From: Pedobacter rhodius
GTDB taxonomy: Bacteria > Bacteroidota > Bacteroidia > Sphingobacteriales > Sphingobacteriaceae
Direction of reading: 5' to 3'
DNA: 64,000 nt
Assembly (NCBI RefSeq): GCF_027213645.1
Contig: NZ_JAPWGL010000001.1
Location: 434,001 to 498,000, forward strand
Shown: in pieces, positions 36,435 through 44,867 of the stretch
Layout of the letters: the number at the start of each line of letters is the position of its first letter
Numbering within the stretch: position 1 is the stretch's first letter
Position numbers and translations under genes: made by a program
The notes under the pieces: generated by a model
Seen by the model: the letters and a program-made list of their open reading frames with translations, nothing else
What the model was told of the DNA's origin: nothing
The model's database searches: none

Positions 36435-37241
36435 TTACAATTTCTTTGCCTCGTTCCAATAAATATCCATTTCAGCAAGTGTCATGTCTGCTAAAGCTTT
36501 GCCGTTTTCTTTGGCCTTGTTTTCTAAATATTGAAAACGCTTGATAAACTTTTTATTGGTTTTCTCCAATGCATTTTCGGGATTGATGTTGATGAAACGG
36601 GCGTAATTAATTAATGAAAAAAGCACATCGCCAAACTCAGATTCTGCTTTTTCTACGTCGATAGCAGTATTATCCTCTACATTAAATTCGGCTTTAAATT
36701 CTTGTAATTCCTCTTCAACCTTTTCCCAAACCTGATTTTTATTTTCCCAATCGAAACCAACACCACGCGCTTTTTCCTGAATTCGAGCAGCTTTGACCAA
36801 GGCCGGTAAAGAACCTGGAACACCCGCTAAAACGGATTTGTTTCCCTCTTTTAATTTAATTTGTTCCCAGTTCCGCTTAACATCTTCTTCGTTTTGCACT
36901 TCGATATCGCCGTAAATATGTGGATGGCGGGTAACCAGTTTATCGCAAACACCATTTAAAACATCAGCAATGTTAAAGTCATTTGTTTCTGAAGCGATTC
37001 TAGCGTAAAAAACCAGGTGCATCATTACATCGCCCAATTCCTTTTTAATTTCATTTAAATTACCCTCCAGAATGGCATCACTTAATTCGTAAGTTTCTTC
37101 GATAGTTAAATGGCGCAAAGTTTCCATAGTTTGTTTTTTATCCCATGGACATTGTGTACGTAGCGTATCTAAAACAGTGAGCAAACGGTTAAAGGCATCG
37201 GCAGGATTGTGTGCGGCAGCTGGAATCGGGTTATTAGGCAT
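36435..37241 (-). CDS. mazG: Nucleoside triphosphate pyrophosphohydrolase MazG
   Basis: Hydrolyses (d)NTPs to monophosphates, cleaning the nucleotide pool. From the ATG at 37241 it has 268 residues with two MazG domains: the first with LRTQCPWDKKQTMETLR, EETYEL and ELGDVMMHLVFYA, the second with EVEEELQEF-type EExxE and ESEFGDVLFSLINYA. Both keep the metal-binding Glu/Asp set. A GTG at 37265 in frame lies inside a spacer repeat, so the ATG is preferred. A small unknown gene follows within one base. Confidence 0.93.
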   Translation of the reverse strand: MPNNPIPAAAHNPADAFNRLLTVLDTLRTQCPWDKKQTMETLRHLTIEETYELSDAILEGNLNEIKKELGDVMMHLVFYARIASETNDFNIADVLNGVCDKLVTRHPHIYGDIEVQNEEDVKRNWEQIKLKEGNKSVLAGVPGSLPALVKAARIQEKARGVGFDWENKNQVWEKVEEELQEFKAEFNVEDNTAIDVEKAESEFGDVLFSLINYARFININPENALEKTNKKFIKRFQYLENKAKENGKALADMTLAEMDIYWNEAKKL

Positions 37242-37256
37242 AGTTGTGTTTTTATG

Positions 37257-37380
37257 GTTCACCACAAAGGTGTAAAGACTACTAAGAAGATTTGCTATAT
37301 ATTTCTTAGATTTTGATAAAGGTGAAAATAAATCTTCGTGCCTTGGTGGTTAAATAATTTATTGAACGCTAAAGTACCAA
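37257..37380. repeat. CACCACAAAGG hairpin-type repeat, copy 1
   Basis: Begins GTTCACCACAAAGG (37257-37270) and returns CCTTGGTGGTTAA (37341-37353), so the outer parts pair. The middle matches copy 2 at 37414 almost base for base from AAGAAGATTTGCTATATATT. The pair sits at a period of about 157 bases upstream of mazG. Confidence 0.6.
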
Positions 37381-37413
37381 ACCTAAGTGATTAAGAAAAA
37401 TGGAATTCTCGAC

Positions 37414-37537
37414 GTTCACCACAAAGGCGCGAAGGCACAAAGAAGATTTGCTATATATTTCTTAGATTTTAATAAAGGCGAAAATAAATCTTTGTGTCTT
37501 GGTGCTTAATAATTTATCGAACGCCAAAATGCTAAAT
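37414..37537. repeat. CACCACAAAGG hairpin-type repeat, copy 2
   Basis: Begins GTTCACCACAAAGG (37414-37427), has GCGCGAAGGCACAAAG, the shared core, and returns TTTGTGTCTTGGTGCTTAA. It differs from copy 1 at scattered positions. With copy 1 it fills the 37242-37603 spacer, in which I see no gene. Confidence 0.6.
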
Positions 37538-37603
37538 CCGGATAAAAATTCCCGGTAAATTGGCTGAAACACTCAAATCTCAGCTGCCAGCTTTTAGGCA
37601 TCA

Positions 37604-38713
37604 TTAATCTTTTTCCTCTAGTTTAATCTTTTTCGTAATTCTGTAAACACGTTTCTTTTTGTCTGGTTTATGTTCTTCGCCCATTAAAATTCCCCATGGT
37701 TTAAGCGTATCAACCCGGTCGAATATAATTTTAAGCATAGCTAAATAAGGAATACACAAAAACATACCTGATATGCCCCAAATCATTTCCCCTATTACGA
37801 TACCGATAAAGGCAAACAAGGCATTTATTTTTACTTTGGAGCCTACAACCAAAGGCATTAACACGTTCCCGTCAACAGCATGCACACCAACAAAAGCAAT
37901 CAAAACCAGTAAAACTTTACCGGCACCGGCCGTTGCAAAGGTGATTAAGCAACTGATAAGCAGCGCGAAAAATATGCCTAAGTATGGAACTACATTAAAA
38001 ATACCGGCTACTAAACCCAAAAGAACAGCGTATTTAACGCCCAGTAAACTTAAAATTGCAATTATCAAAACAGTAACAATTAACATTTGTAAGAACAAAC
38101 CAATAATGTATTTCTTAATGATGTATTGAATCTGACTAACGATTTCAGTTACCTTTTCTTTGTGTTCCTCTTTGAAAACTGATGTCAGAAATGTAAATAA
38201 AACCCTGCGGTAATTTAAAATGAAAAAGGTAAACAGCAATGTAAAACCTAAAAAAAGCAGTGTAGAGGAAAGTGTTGCTAATGTTGTAGCAACGATAGTT
38301 GCACTCGTTGCCAAAGCTTTTTCGGTACTGTCATTTAAATAAGCGAGCTGCTTTTCAGAATTCACATGGAATGTAGATGAAATCCACTTTTGCAATTCAT
38401 GATAGGAAATGCTTGCTTTTTCTTTCAATAATGGCCAATCGGCCCATAAATCACTTAGTTGATTGCCAAAGAAATAGATAATTCCGCTAATTACCGCAAT
38501 CATTAAAATCACGGAAACGATAGTAGACAAACTTCTTTTCAACTTAAATCGTTGTTCTAAAAAGCTGCCAACCGGTAGCAGTAAAATGGCCATCAGAAAT
38601 GAAAATAGTAATGGCGCTAACAACGACTGCCCTAAAATGGCGATGTACGTTAAACTGATTAAACAGAACAGAACAAGTGCCAGTTTCGGGAGAAAAGATA
38701 GTTTTTCTTTCAT
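37604..38713 (-). CDS. AI-2E family transporter (permease)
   Basis: A 369-residue inner-membrane protein with about eight hydrophobic segments in the order of the AI-2E/PerM family: a hydrophobic pair at 10-45, another at about 60-80, a soluble middle (90-135), then helices through GVKYAVLLGLVAGIFNVVPYLG-type segments and DGNVLMPLVVGSKVKINALFAF near the end. The conserved PYLGIFFALL region is visible. Members are named for AI-2 export but several are Na+/H+ or solute exporters; the substrate here is unknown. The C-terminus is strongly basic. Confidence 0.88.
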   Translation of the reverse strand: MKEKLSFLPKLALVLFCLISLTYIAILGQSLLAPLLFSFLMAILLLPVGSFLEQRFKLKRSLSTIVSVILMIAVISGIIYFFGNQLSDLWADWPLLKEKASISYHELQKWISSTFHVNSEKQLAYLNDSTEKALATSATIVATTLATLSSTLLFLGFTLLFTFFILNYRRVLFTFLTSVFKEEHKEKVTEIVSQIQYIIKKYIIGLFLQMLIVTVLIIAILSLLGVKYAVLLGLVAGIFNVVPYLGIFFALLISCLITFATAGAGKVLLVLIAFVGVHAVDGNVLMPLVVGSKVKINALFAFIGIVIGEMIWGISGMFLCIPYLAMLKIIFDRVDTLKPWGILMGEEHKPDKKKRVYRITKKIKLEEKD

Positions 38714-38738
38714 GGTAATTTAAATCCTGTTTAATACA

Positions 38739-38774
38739 AAGTGCCCGATTAAATGTTTTACCAATCGGGCACTT
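38739..38774 (-). terminator. Hairpin after the aldo/keto reductase gene
   Basis: A 12-bp perfect stem AAGTGCCCGATT (38739-38750) / AATCGGGCACTT (38763-38774) with a 12-base loop. On the minus strand it is followed by TTTGTATT. It lies 18 bases after the reductase stop and before the transporter start. Confidence 0.65.
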
Positions 38775-38792
38775 AAATATAATGGATTATTC

Positions 38793-39740
38793 TTAATAGA
38801 TGCTAGCTTTATCTAAAATCGAAATATCTTCTGTGTTTAACTTCAAATCAGCAGCTTCTTTAAATGATTTTAGCTGATTCAGATCCGTTACGCTTGCAAT
38901 TGGAGCAGTGACGGATGGATGATGAATTAACCAGGCCAGAGCTACCGATGCTGGCTCAACACCATATGTTTGGGCAACTTTATCTAATCCCTCTAAAATT
39001 TTAAAACCTCTATCGTTCATAAATTTCTTTACTCCGCCACCCCGCTGACTTTTACTCAAATCATTTTCACTGCGGTACTTCCCAGTTAAAAATCCGCTTG
39101 CTAAAGAATAATATGTAACCACGCCTAAGCCATGGTCGAGACAAATTTTTTCATGTTCCCACTCAAATTCTTCCCTGTCGTATAAATTATAACCAGGTTG
39201 ATAAACTTCATACCGGGGCAAATTATGACTGGCAGAGAAAAGTAAAGATTCTTTTAGTCTGTCTGCTGAGAAATTTGATGCACCAATCCAGCGTACCTTT
39301 CCGGCTTTAATTAGGGTTTCATAAGCACTTAAGGTTTCTTCAACAGGTGTCGATTCATCATCAAAATGAGAAAAATATAAATCGATATAGTCGGTCTGTA
39401 AGCGGGAAAGCGAATGTTCAACTTCGTTAATGATATAATCTTTTTTTAACGATTTTCCACTTCCCATATCAGAACCAACTTTGGTCGCAATAATAACTTC
39501 CTGACGTTTGTTGCTCTTTTTTAACCAGTTGCCAATAATGGTTTCCGATTCGCCGCCTTTATTTCCCGGCACCCAACGCGAATACACATCTGCAGTATCG
39601 ATAAAATTAAATCCACTTTCTATAAAATGGTCTAATATTTCAAATGATTTTTGCTCGTCGATAGTCCATCCGAAAACGTTTCCTCCAAATACAATTGGCG
39701 CGATATTTAAATCTGTTTTTCCTAAGGTTCTTTTTTCCAT
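38793..39740 (-). CDS. Aldo/keto reductase
   Basis: NADPH-dependent oxidoreductase of 315 residues. The catalytic tetrad is seen as D48 and Y53 (FIDTADVYSRW), K87 (IIATKVG) and H125 (YFSHFDDES). The barrel layout and GGESETIIGNWL match the AKR family near YajO/Tas. The substrate is not known. It stands alone on the minus strand. Confidence 0.92.
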   Translation of the reverse strand: MEKRTLGKTDLNIAPIVFGGNVFGWTIDEQKSFEILDHFIESGFNFIDTADVYSRWVPGNKGGESETIIGNWLKKSNKRQEVIIATKVGSDMGSGKSLKKDYIINEVEHSLSRLQTDYIDLYFSHFDDESTPVEETLSAYETLIKAGKVRWIGASNFSADRLKESLLFSASHNLPRYEVYQPGYNLYDREEFEWEHEKICLDHGLGVVTYYSLASGFLTGKYRSENDLSKSQRGGGVKKFMNDRGFKILEGLDKVAQTYGVEPASVALAWLIHHPSVTAPIASVTDLNQLKSFKEAADLKLNTEDISILDKASIY

Positions 39741-40088
39741 GACATGAAATTTAATAGTGGTTTAACAAAGAAAGGATGTTGAGGTTTTAAACAGGGGTTG
39801 GAATTTGTCAGATTAGAAACCCGACTAATAAAAATTCGAAAAGCAATCCAGCATTTCATTTTAAAGTTCGACCCGTGTTACAGTACAAGTTTTTTTAACT
39901 CGGTCACTCTATGGTTTAAAGCAATTTTTTCATCGGTTGCAGATGCTTCGTGCCTCAGCATGACAATAATATTTAAGGAAGTGTTAAAAAAAGCTATCCG
40001 CTGCACCGGGTTTAGGTACTCCTGTTCTTGCTAATATTTAAGTTTTTTACTGGAAGATGGCCATCATCCATTTTACATCTTCCATCCA
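39741..40088. other. Spacer with a decayed repeat arm, 348 bases
   Basis: A plus-strand frame (39798-40034) is open but has no family features, poor codon quality and a run through a repeat, so I do not call it. At 39941-39965 AGATGCTTCGTGCCTCAGCA and the following TGACA resemble the right arm of the repeat at 56114-56177 (CTTCGTACCTCAGGATGACA). Confidence 0.5.
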
Positions 40089-40754
40089 CTACATCCCTTT
40101 AATCGCCCTAAGCATTTCTCTTTTTCCAGGCGCTCCAGGTAATTTCTCGATGTTAAAACCACAGGCCTTTACTGCTCGCTTAAGTTTTCCGGTAATTGCG
40201 TAAGTGACAAAAACGCCACCAGGTTTCAGGAAACTGCAAGCGTGAGCGATAATTTCATCGCTCCACATTTCAGGTTGATGCTGGACTGAAAAAGCATCAT
40301 AGTAAATTACATCAAATTTTTTTTCGGTACCGAATTCGGCTAAAGTAGTATGTGGGATTTCCAATTCGCAAAGTGGGGATAACGTTTGTGATGATGTTAA
40401 ACTTCTTTCATAGTTGGATATGAAAGCTGTCCAGATTTGTGAAGAAACGTAATTTGAGTAACCCGTTTGGTTGATTATATCTATTGTTAATGGAAAAGGT
40501 TCTACACTGGTGTAATCTAATTTGATATTGTTCTCGTTGCAATATTCGAAACTTAAGATAAAATTTAAACCTGTTCCGAAACCTACTTCCAAAACCGAAA
40601 TTTCAGTTTTCCCCTCAGATATAAACTTTAAGCCTGCGTCAATAAAAACATGTTTGCTTTCTTGTAATGCGCCGTGTTTGCTATGGTAATGTTCGCCTAT
40701 GGTTTCATTGTAAAGGGTATTTGAACCATCGGCAGTAAGGGTTAAAATATTCAT
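40089..40754 (-). CDS. mnmD: tRNA 5-methylaminomethyl-2-thiouridine methyltransferase MnmD
   Basis: A 221-residue SAM methyltransferase. Features: YHSKHGALQESKHVF at the N-terminus, the SAM motif VLEVGFGTGLNF (about 60-71), YTSVEPFPL, and FDVIYYDAFSVQHQPEMWS with LKPGGVFVTY. This is the methyltransferase part of MnmC as a stand-alone MnmD, which completes mnm5s2U at tRNA position 34. The FAD domain of MnmC is absent. Confidence 0.9.
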   Translation of the reverse strand: MNILTLTADGSNTLYNETIGEHYHSKHGALQESKHVFIDAGLKFISEGKTEISVLEVGFGTGLNFILSFEYCNENNIKLDYTSVEPFPLTIDIINQTGYSNYVSSQIWTAFISNYERSLTSSQTLSPLCELEIPHTTLAEFGTEKKFDVIYYDAFSVQHQPEMWSDEIIAHACSFLKPGGVFVTYAITGKLKRAVKACGFNIEKLPGAPGKREMLRAIKGM

Positions 40755-40927
40755 GTATGTATCAGGATTTAAAAGATAAAAAGATTTTCAAGATAAGAAA
40801 GCAAAGGTAAACCAGGATTAATAGGATTTAAGATTTTAATAAAGAATTACTATTTTCGTTCTTCAAGAATTAAAGTGTAAACATAGTGAAATTCGTATTT
40901 GTTTACCCCAAAACCATAAACGCTAAA

Positions 40928-41275
40928 ATGGATATCGAATCTTTTAGAGCATATTGTTTAAGTCTGCCGGGCACAACCGAAGGCATGAAGTGGGACCATC
41001 TTTGTTTCATGATTGAGGAAAAAATCTACGTTATTGTTGCTATTGATGAAGGAAGCAGGTTTTCTATAAAATGTAACCCTGATGATTTTGATGCATTAAC
41101 GGCAAGAGATGGGATTGCACAGGCCTATCATCTGGCAAAGCGACAATGGATACAAGTTGAAAACCTGGATGTGTTAAATGATAAAGAGTTAAAAAGCAGA
41201 GTTGCCGACTCAAGAGCAATGGTGTTAGCCAAATTACCTAAGAAAACGCAAGCAAAATATGCTGAAAATTTATAA
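40928..41275 (+). CDS. MmcQ/YjbR-family protein
   Basis: From the ATG at 40928 this has 115 residues of the MmcQ/YjbR family: MDIESFRAYCLSLPGTTEGM, CFMIEEKIYVIV, FSIKCNPDDFDAL, and a C-terminal WIQVENL with SRAMVLAKLPKK. The fold is CyaY-like and often called DNA-binding, on weak evidence. An in-frame GTG at 40886 would add 14 residues that do not belong to the family. It converges on the DUF2625 gene. Confidence 0.85.
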   Translation: MDIESFRAYCLSLPGTTEGMKWDHLCFMIEEKIYVIVAIDEGSRFSIKCNPDDFDALTARDGIAQAYHLAKRQWIQVENLDVLNDKELKSRVADSRAMVLAKLPKKTQAKYAENL

Positions 41276-41289
41276 TCGGCAGATAGCTC

Positions 41290-42066
41290 TTATTGTTTAG
41301 TGTCGGTATTCTTAATTCCTTTATCTGCATTTAATGCTTTCGATTTCATGATGTTAAAACGATACATTTCTTCAATACCCACAAGCTTTCTCGTGCATTT
41401 TTCAATATCAGTTCCTTTTTCCCATAAATAAGGTCGAAAGCTGTAGGTTTTTGTGCCATCCAGGTTATTGATAAATTCATTCCAGTTGCTCCAGCGTAAA
41501 CCTTTGTAAAATTGGGATAAATCACTGTCAAAACAAAACACGAGAAATTCGCCATAACCTGCACCTAATGGTTGCCAGGTTAACGTATTTGGTTCGAGGT
41601 AATAAACATTTTTAATGTCTTTTCCCAAACCGCCATAATTAATCGCGAAAAAACCACCAACTGCATCATCAGCAACTAAAAGATAAGGCACATTATCACC
41701 ATATTCTTTTATTGTTTTTCCTTTATTCCATTCAGCAATATTACGGTTTAGCTTTTCACTGCCCGAACCTAAAATTCTAATCCAGCCATTATCAACCATA
41801 ATACCACCCGTATTATAAATTACTGACCCCAGTGTGGCATAGGTTGTTATTTGAGAATTATGCAATACTGCTTTGGCCATTGCAGAATCAACCGGTAAAA
41901 CCTCAACCTTGTTTTTTGCGGAAGCGATCCACTTTTGAACAAGCGGCCAGGCTGGGTCCGTATTGTTTACTAATTTGTCAATACTTATCAGTTTATTTTG
42001 GGCTTTAACATTTAGCGAAAACAAAAACAGACTGAAAATAAAAATGACCTTAAATATTTTTTTCAT
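41290..42066 (-). CDS. DUF2625 family protein, exported
   Basis: A 258-residue protein with a signal peptide (about 1-22, ending VKAQ). The mature part fits DUF2625: VNNTDPAWPLVQKWIASAKNK-type start, ITTYATLGSVIYNTGGIMVD, NGWIRILGSGSEKL, DAVGGFFAINYGGL and YLEPNTLTWQPLGAGYGEFL. The function is unknown. SMI1/KNR4-like features such as ADDAVGGFFAIN suggest a relation to that superfamily. It has an unusual export signal; enterobacterial members I recall are cytoplasmic. Confidence 0.8.
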   Translation of the reverse strand: MKKIFKVIFIFSLFLFSLNVKAQNKLISIDKLVNNTDPAWPLVQKWIASAKNKVEVLPVDSAMAKAVLHNSQITTYATLGSVIYNTGGIMVDNGWIRILGSGSEKLNRNIAEWNKGKTIKEYGDNVPYLLVADDAVGGFFAINYGGLGKDIKNVYYLEPNTLTWQPLGAGYGEFLVFCFDSDLSQFYKGLRWSNWNEFINNLDGTKTYSFRPYLWEKGTDIEKCTRKLVGIEEMYRFNIMKSKALNADKGIKNTDTKQ

Positions 42067-42375
42067 GATTTAGGTGGTTCGTTCTCAAAGATAGAATGAT
42101 AACTATGAATTAATAAAAGATAGCCTTGTTTATTTTTGAAAGGATCGCCATCTCCAATTTAATTGATAATCTTAATGCAAAATATCATGTGCCTGAAGAT
42201 TTCTCCTTAAGTGTGAATAACGTGGCGCAGCATTAAAAGAGCCCTTTAAACAAAACGTCCCGATTTATTCGGGACGTTCGCATTATAGATTGATATTTAT
42301 TTCGAGGATAAAATCTTTATAAGGCCTGGAATGGGGAAACCTTTTCCTTCAGCCTTTAAACCTTCAACCTTAAAA
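42067..42375. other. Spacer, 309 bases, with hairpin
   Basis: Contains the hairpin at 42254-42278 and a plus-strand frame without a start (42117-42236, ending TAA) whose reading looks protein-like but is only 39 codons. No gene is called. Confidence 0.4.
42254..42278 (-). terminator. Hairpin terminator after the M13 peptidase gene
   Basis: A 10-bp perfect stem AACGTCCCGA (42254-42263) / TCGGGACGTT (42269-42278) with loop TTTAT. On the minus strand TTGTTT follows. It lies 98 bases after the peptidase stop and shares its core and loop with the hairpin at 1918-1938. Confidence 0.6.
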
Positions 42376-44412
42376 CTACCACATTCTGATTCTGTCTTCT
42401 GGTTTTTTATATAATTTATCGCCGGGCTTAACATCAAATGCAGTATACCAGGCATCCATATTTACCGGTGCACCAATTGTACGGTAAGGGCCCGGTGAAT
42501 GTGGATCAGTTTTAATCAATTGAGCAGCACTTTCCGGTAAAATATTACCTCTCCAAACTTGTGCCCAGGCTAAAAAGAAGCGCTGGTCTGGTGTGAAACC
42601 ATCAATTTTTTCATTGCTCTGTCCTTGTTTAGTCATCTTGAAGGCCGTATAAGCTGCATTTAAACCGCCTAAATCGCCGATATTTTCGCCCATGGTTAGC
42701 TTACCAATTACATGAACGGTATCCAGAACAGTATAAGCATCGAATTGTTCACCTAAAGCTTTTGTTTTTTCTTCAAATTTTTTGCGATCTTCAGCTGTCC
42801 ACCAGTTTTTCAGGTTACCTGAAGCGTCGTACTGACTTCCGCTATCATCAAAACCATGGCTCATTTCATGACCAATTACGGCACCAATTCCGCCATAATT
42901 TAAAGCATCATCTGCATTTGGATCGAAGAAAGGAAATTGCAGAATTCCAGCAGGGAATGTGATTTCATTCATTGTCGGGCTATAGGATGCGTTAACCGTT
43001 GGCGGCGTCATTCCGAAACGGTTACGATCTACAGGTTTACCCAACCTGCTAACATTTTCGTTGTAACCCCATTTACTAGCATTGCGTAAGTTTTGGAAAT
43101 ACGTATTTCTATTAATGTCTAAACCTGTGTAAGTTTCCCATTTAGTTGTGTAGCCAACTTTTGGTCTGAAAGCAGCAAGTTTTTCCAAAGCTTTTTTCTT
43201 GGTTTCATCGCTCATCCATTCCAGACCTTTAATTCTGATTTCGAATGCCTTGCGCAAATTAACAATCATTGCATCCATTCTCGCTTTAGCCTCAGGCTTA
43301 AAGTATTTGGCAACATATAACTGGCCTAATAATTCACCAATAATGCCATCGGTTAATGATGACATACGTTGCCAGCGAGGTGTTTGAACTTTTTGACCGG
43401 TTTGTGCCTGTTGGAAAGCAAAACTTGCTTTAACAAACGGAGAACTTAAACTTCCGGCAGAACCTTTTAAAATATTCCACTCTAAATAAGTTTTCCAGTC
43501 TGTTACAGAAACCGATTTCAACATACCATCTACACTTGCCAGAAATTTAGGTGAGGCAACTAACAAAGTATCCTGCCCTTTAATATTAAATTTTGGTAAA
43601 TAAGCAGACCAATCAATATCAGGCGTTTTTTTATTTAATTCAGCAATAGTTAGTTTATTATAAGTTGCGTAAGGATCACGCATTTCCAAACGGCTCATTT
43701 GTGCTTCAGCAAATTGTTTTTCAATTTTAAAAACGGTTTCTGCTTTTTGTTTGGCAACTTCAGGTGTGCTTCCTGTTAAGGTAAACAGTGTAGTCATGTA
43801 AGTATTATATGCCTCGCGGATTTTAACACTTCTGGTATCATCTTTCAAATAATAATCACGGTCGGGCAAGGTTGTGCCACCCTGACTGATGTTAACCATG
43901 TATTTGTTTACGTTTTTGCGGTCTTGCCCAACGCCAACGCCAAACATTGCGCCGCCTAAACCATTAACCCGCATGTATGCAACCTGGTCTAAAACACCCT
44001 GGATATCTTTAATCTGTTGAATTTTAGCTAAATCAGCTTTGATAGGCGTATAACCTAACTTTTCGATAGTAACGGTGTCCATTGCGGCTGCAAAAAAATC
44101 GCCAACCCGGCGTTTTACAGACCCTGCAGGTGCAGATTTATCAGCAGCTGCGTCTTCTACAAGCGATTTTACCGCATTAATGTTGAAATCGCGAAGTTCG
44201 TTAAATGAGCCCCAGCGTGTTTCTTTAGCCGGAACAGGATTGTTTTTTATCCAGGTACCACTTGCGTAGGTGTAGAAATCATCTCCCGGCTTAACGGATA
44301 AATCCATATTTGCAGGGTCGATAAATTTTTTGGTGGTTTGTGCATTTGCAGAAAAGCCGGCAGCGACTATACCCAGTGCCGCAAAATATCTTTTCAAATT
44401 TTGGTATTTCAT
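42376..44412 (-). CDS. M13 (neprilysin/PepO-like) zinc metallopeptidase
   Basis: An exported endopeptidase for small peptides. The 678 residues begin with a signal peptide (about 1-24, ending ANAQ). The N-terminal M13 domain starts at FIDPANMDLSVKPGDDFYTYASG. The zinc site is HEMSH at 515-519 with GENIGDLGG at 575-583 (E576 third ligand, D580), NASYSP upstream for substrate binding, and the conserved terminal Trp of this family (RMW). The length is typical. It stands alone, divergent from the P-type ATPase. Confidence 0.95.
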   Translation of the reverse strand: MKYQNLKRYFAALGIVAAGFSANAQTTKKFIDPANMDLSVKPGDDFYTYASGTWIKNNPVPAKETRWGSFNELRDFNINAVKSLVEDAAADKSAPAGSVKRRVGDFFAAAMDTVTIEKLGYTPIKADLAKIQQIKDIQGVLDQVAYMRVNGLGGAMFGVGVGQDRKNVNKYMVNISQGGTTLPDRDYYLKDDTRSVKIREAYNTYMTTLFTLTGSTPEVAKQKAETVFKIEKQFAEAQMSRLEMRDPYATYNKLTIAELNKKTPDIDWSAYLPKFNIKGQDTLLVASPKFLASVDGMLKSVSVTDWKTYLEWNILKGSAGSLSSPFVKASFAFQQAQTGQKVQTPRWQRMSSLTDGIIGELLGQLYVAKYFKPEAKARMDAMIVNLRKAFEIRIKGLEWMSDETKKKALEKLAAFRPKVGYTTKWETYTGLDINRNTYFQNLRNASKWGYNENVSRLGKPVDRNRFGMTPPTVNASYSPTMNEITFPAGILQFPFFDPNADDALNYGGIGAVIGHEMSHGFDDSGSQYDASGNLKNWWTAEDRKKFEEKTKALGEQFDAYTVLDTVHVIGKLTMGENIGDLGGLNAAYTAFKMTKQGQSNEKIDGFTPDQRFFLAWAQVWRGNILPESAAQLIKTDPHSPGPYRTIGAPVNMDAWYTAFDVKPGDKLYKKPEDRIRMW

Positions 44413-44867
44413 TCGCTTAAATAAGTTAGTTATAACAGCGAAATTTATGAAATACTAATTAATACTGAAACAATATATTAAGAATATTACTTATTAAACC
44501 AGTAGTAAATTTTTGCTAAACCTAAGCGCCTGATAAATTCGGATGGCGAGAAATGGAATTTCAGAGATTTCATCATTTTTAAATCTTATTACAGTATTAA
44601 CATTTTTTAACATATTTTATTGTGTGGCTATAAAAAATTTCGTTATTAAGAATGATTCACAATAATGTGCTAAATTTGAAATATTGTATATTTAACCATA
44701 CCGGATTCAGAGAAGAACGTTTGGCTTTCATTTCAAATCCAAAGGTTTTTATTAATTTATAAATGTTAATCACATCTTAATTGTGTTTAATTAACAAAGT
44801 TTAGCACTTTTATATATTAAACTTAAGCGCTAATACAATCAATAACTGCGTACAGAATAGTATTATA
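44413..44867. other. Divergent spacer, 455 bases
   Basis: AT-rich sequence between two divergent genes. One TAAATTTG box (44671-44678, plus strand) fits the -7 consensus but is 190 bases before the ATPase start. I see no repeat, RNA gene or operator with clear dyad symmetry. Confidence 0.4.

Noticed and set aside
39798..40034. Open plus-strand frame of 78 codons between the aldo/keto reductase and mnmD
   Set aside because: No family features, odd composition and overlap with a decayed repeat arm; probably chance.
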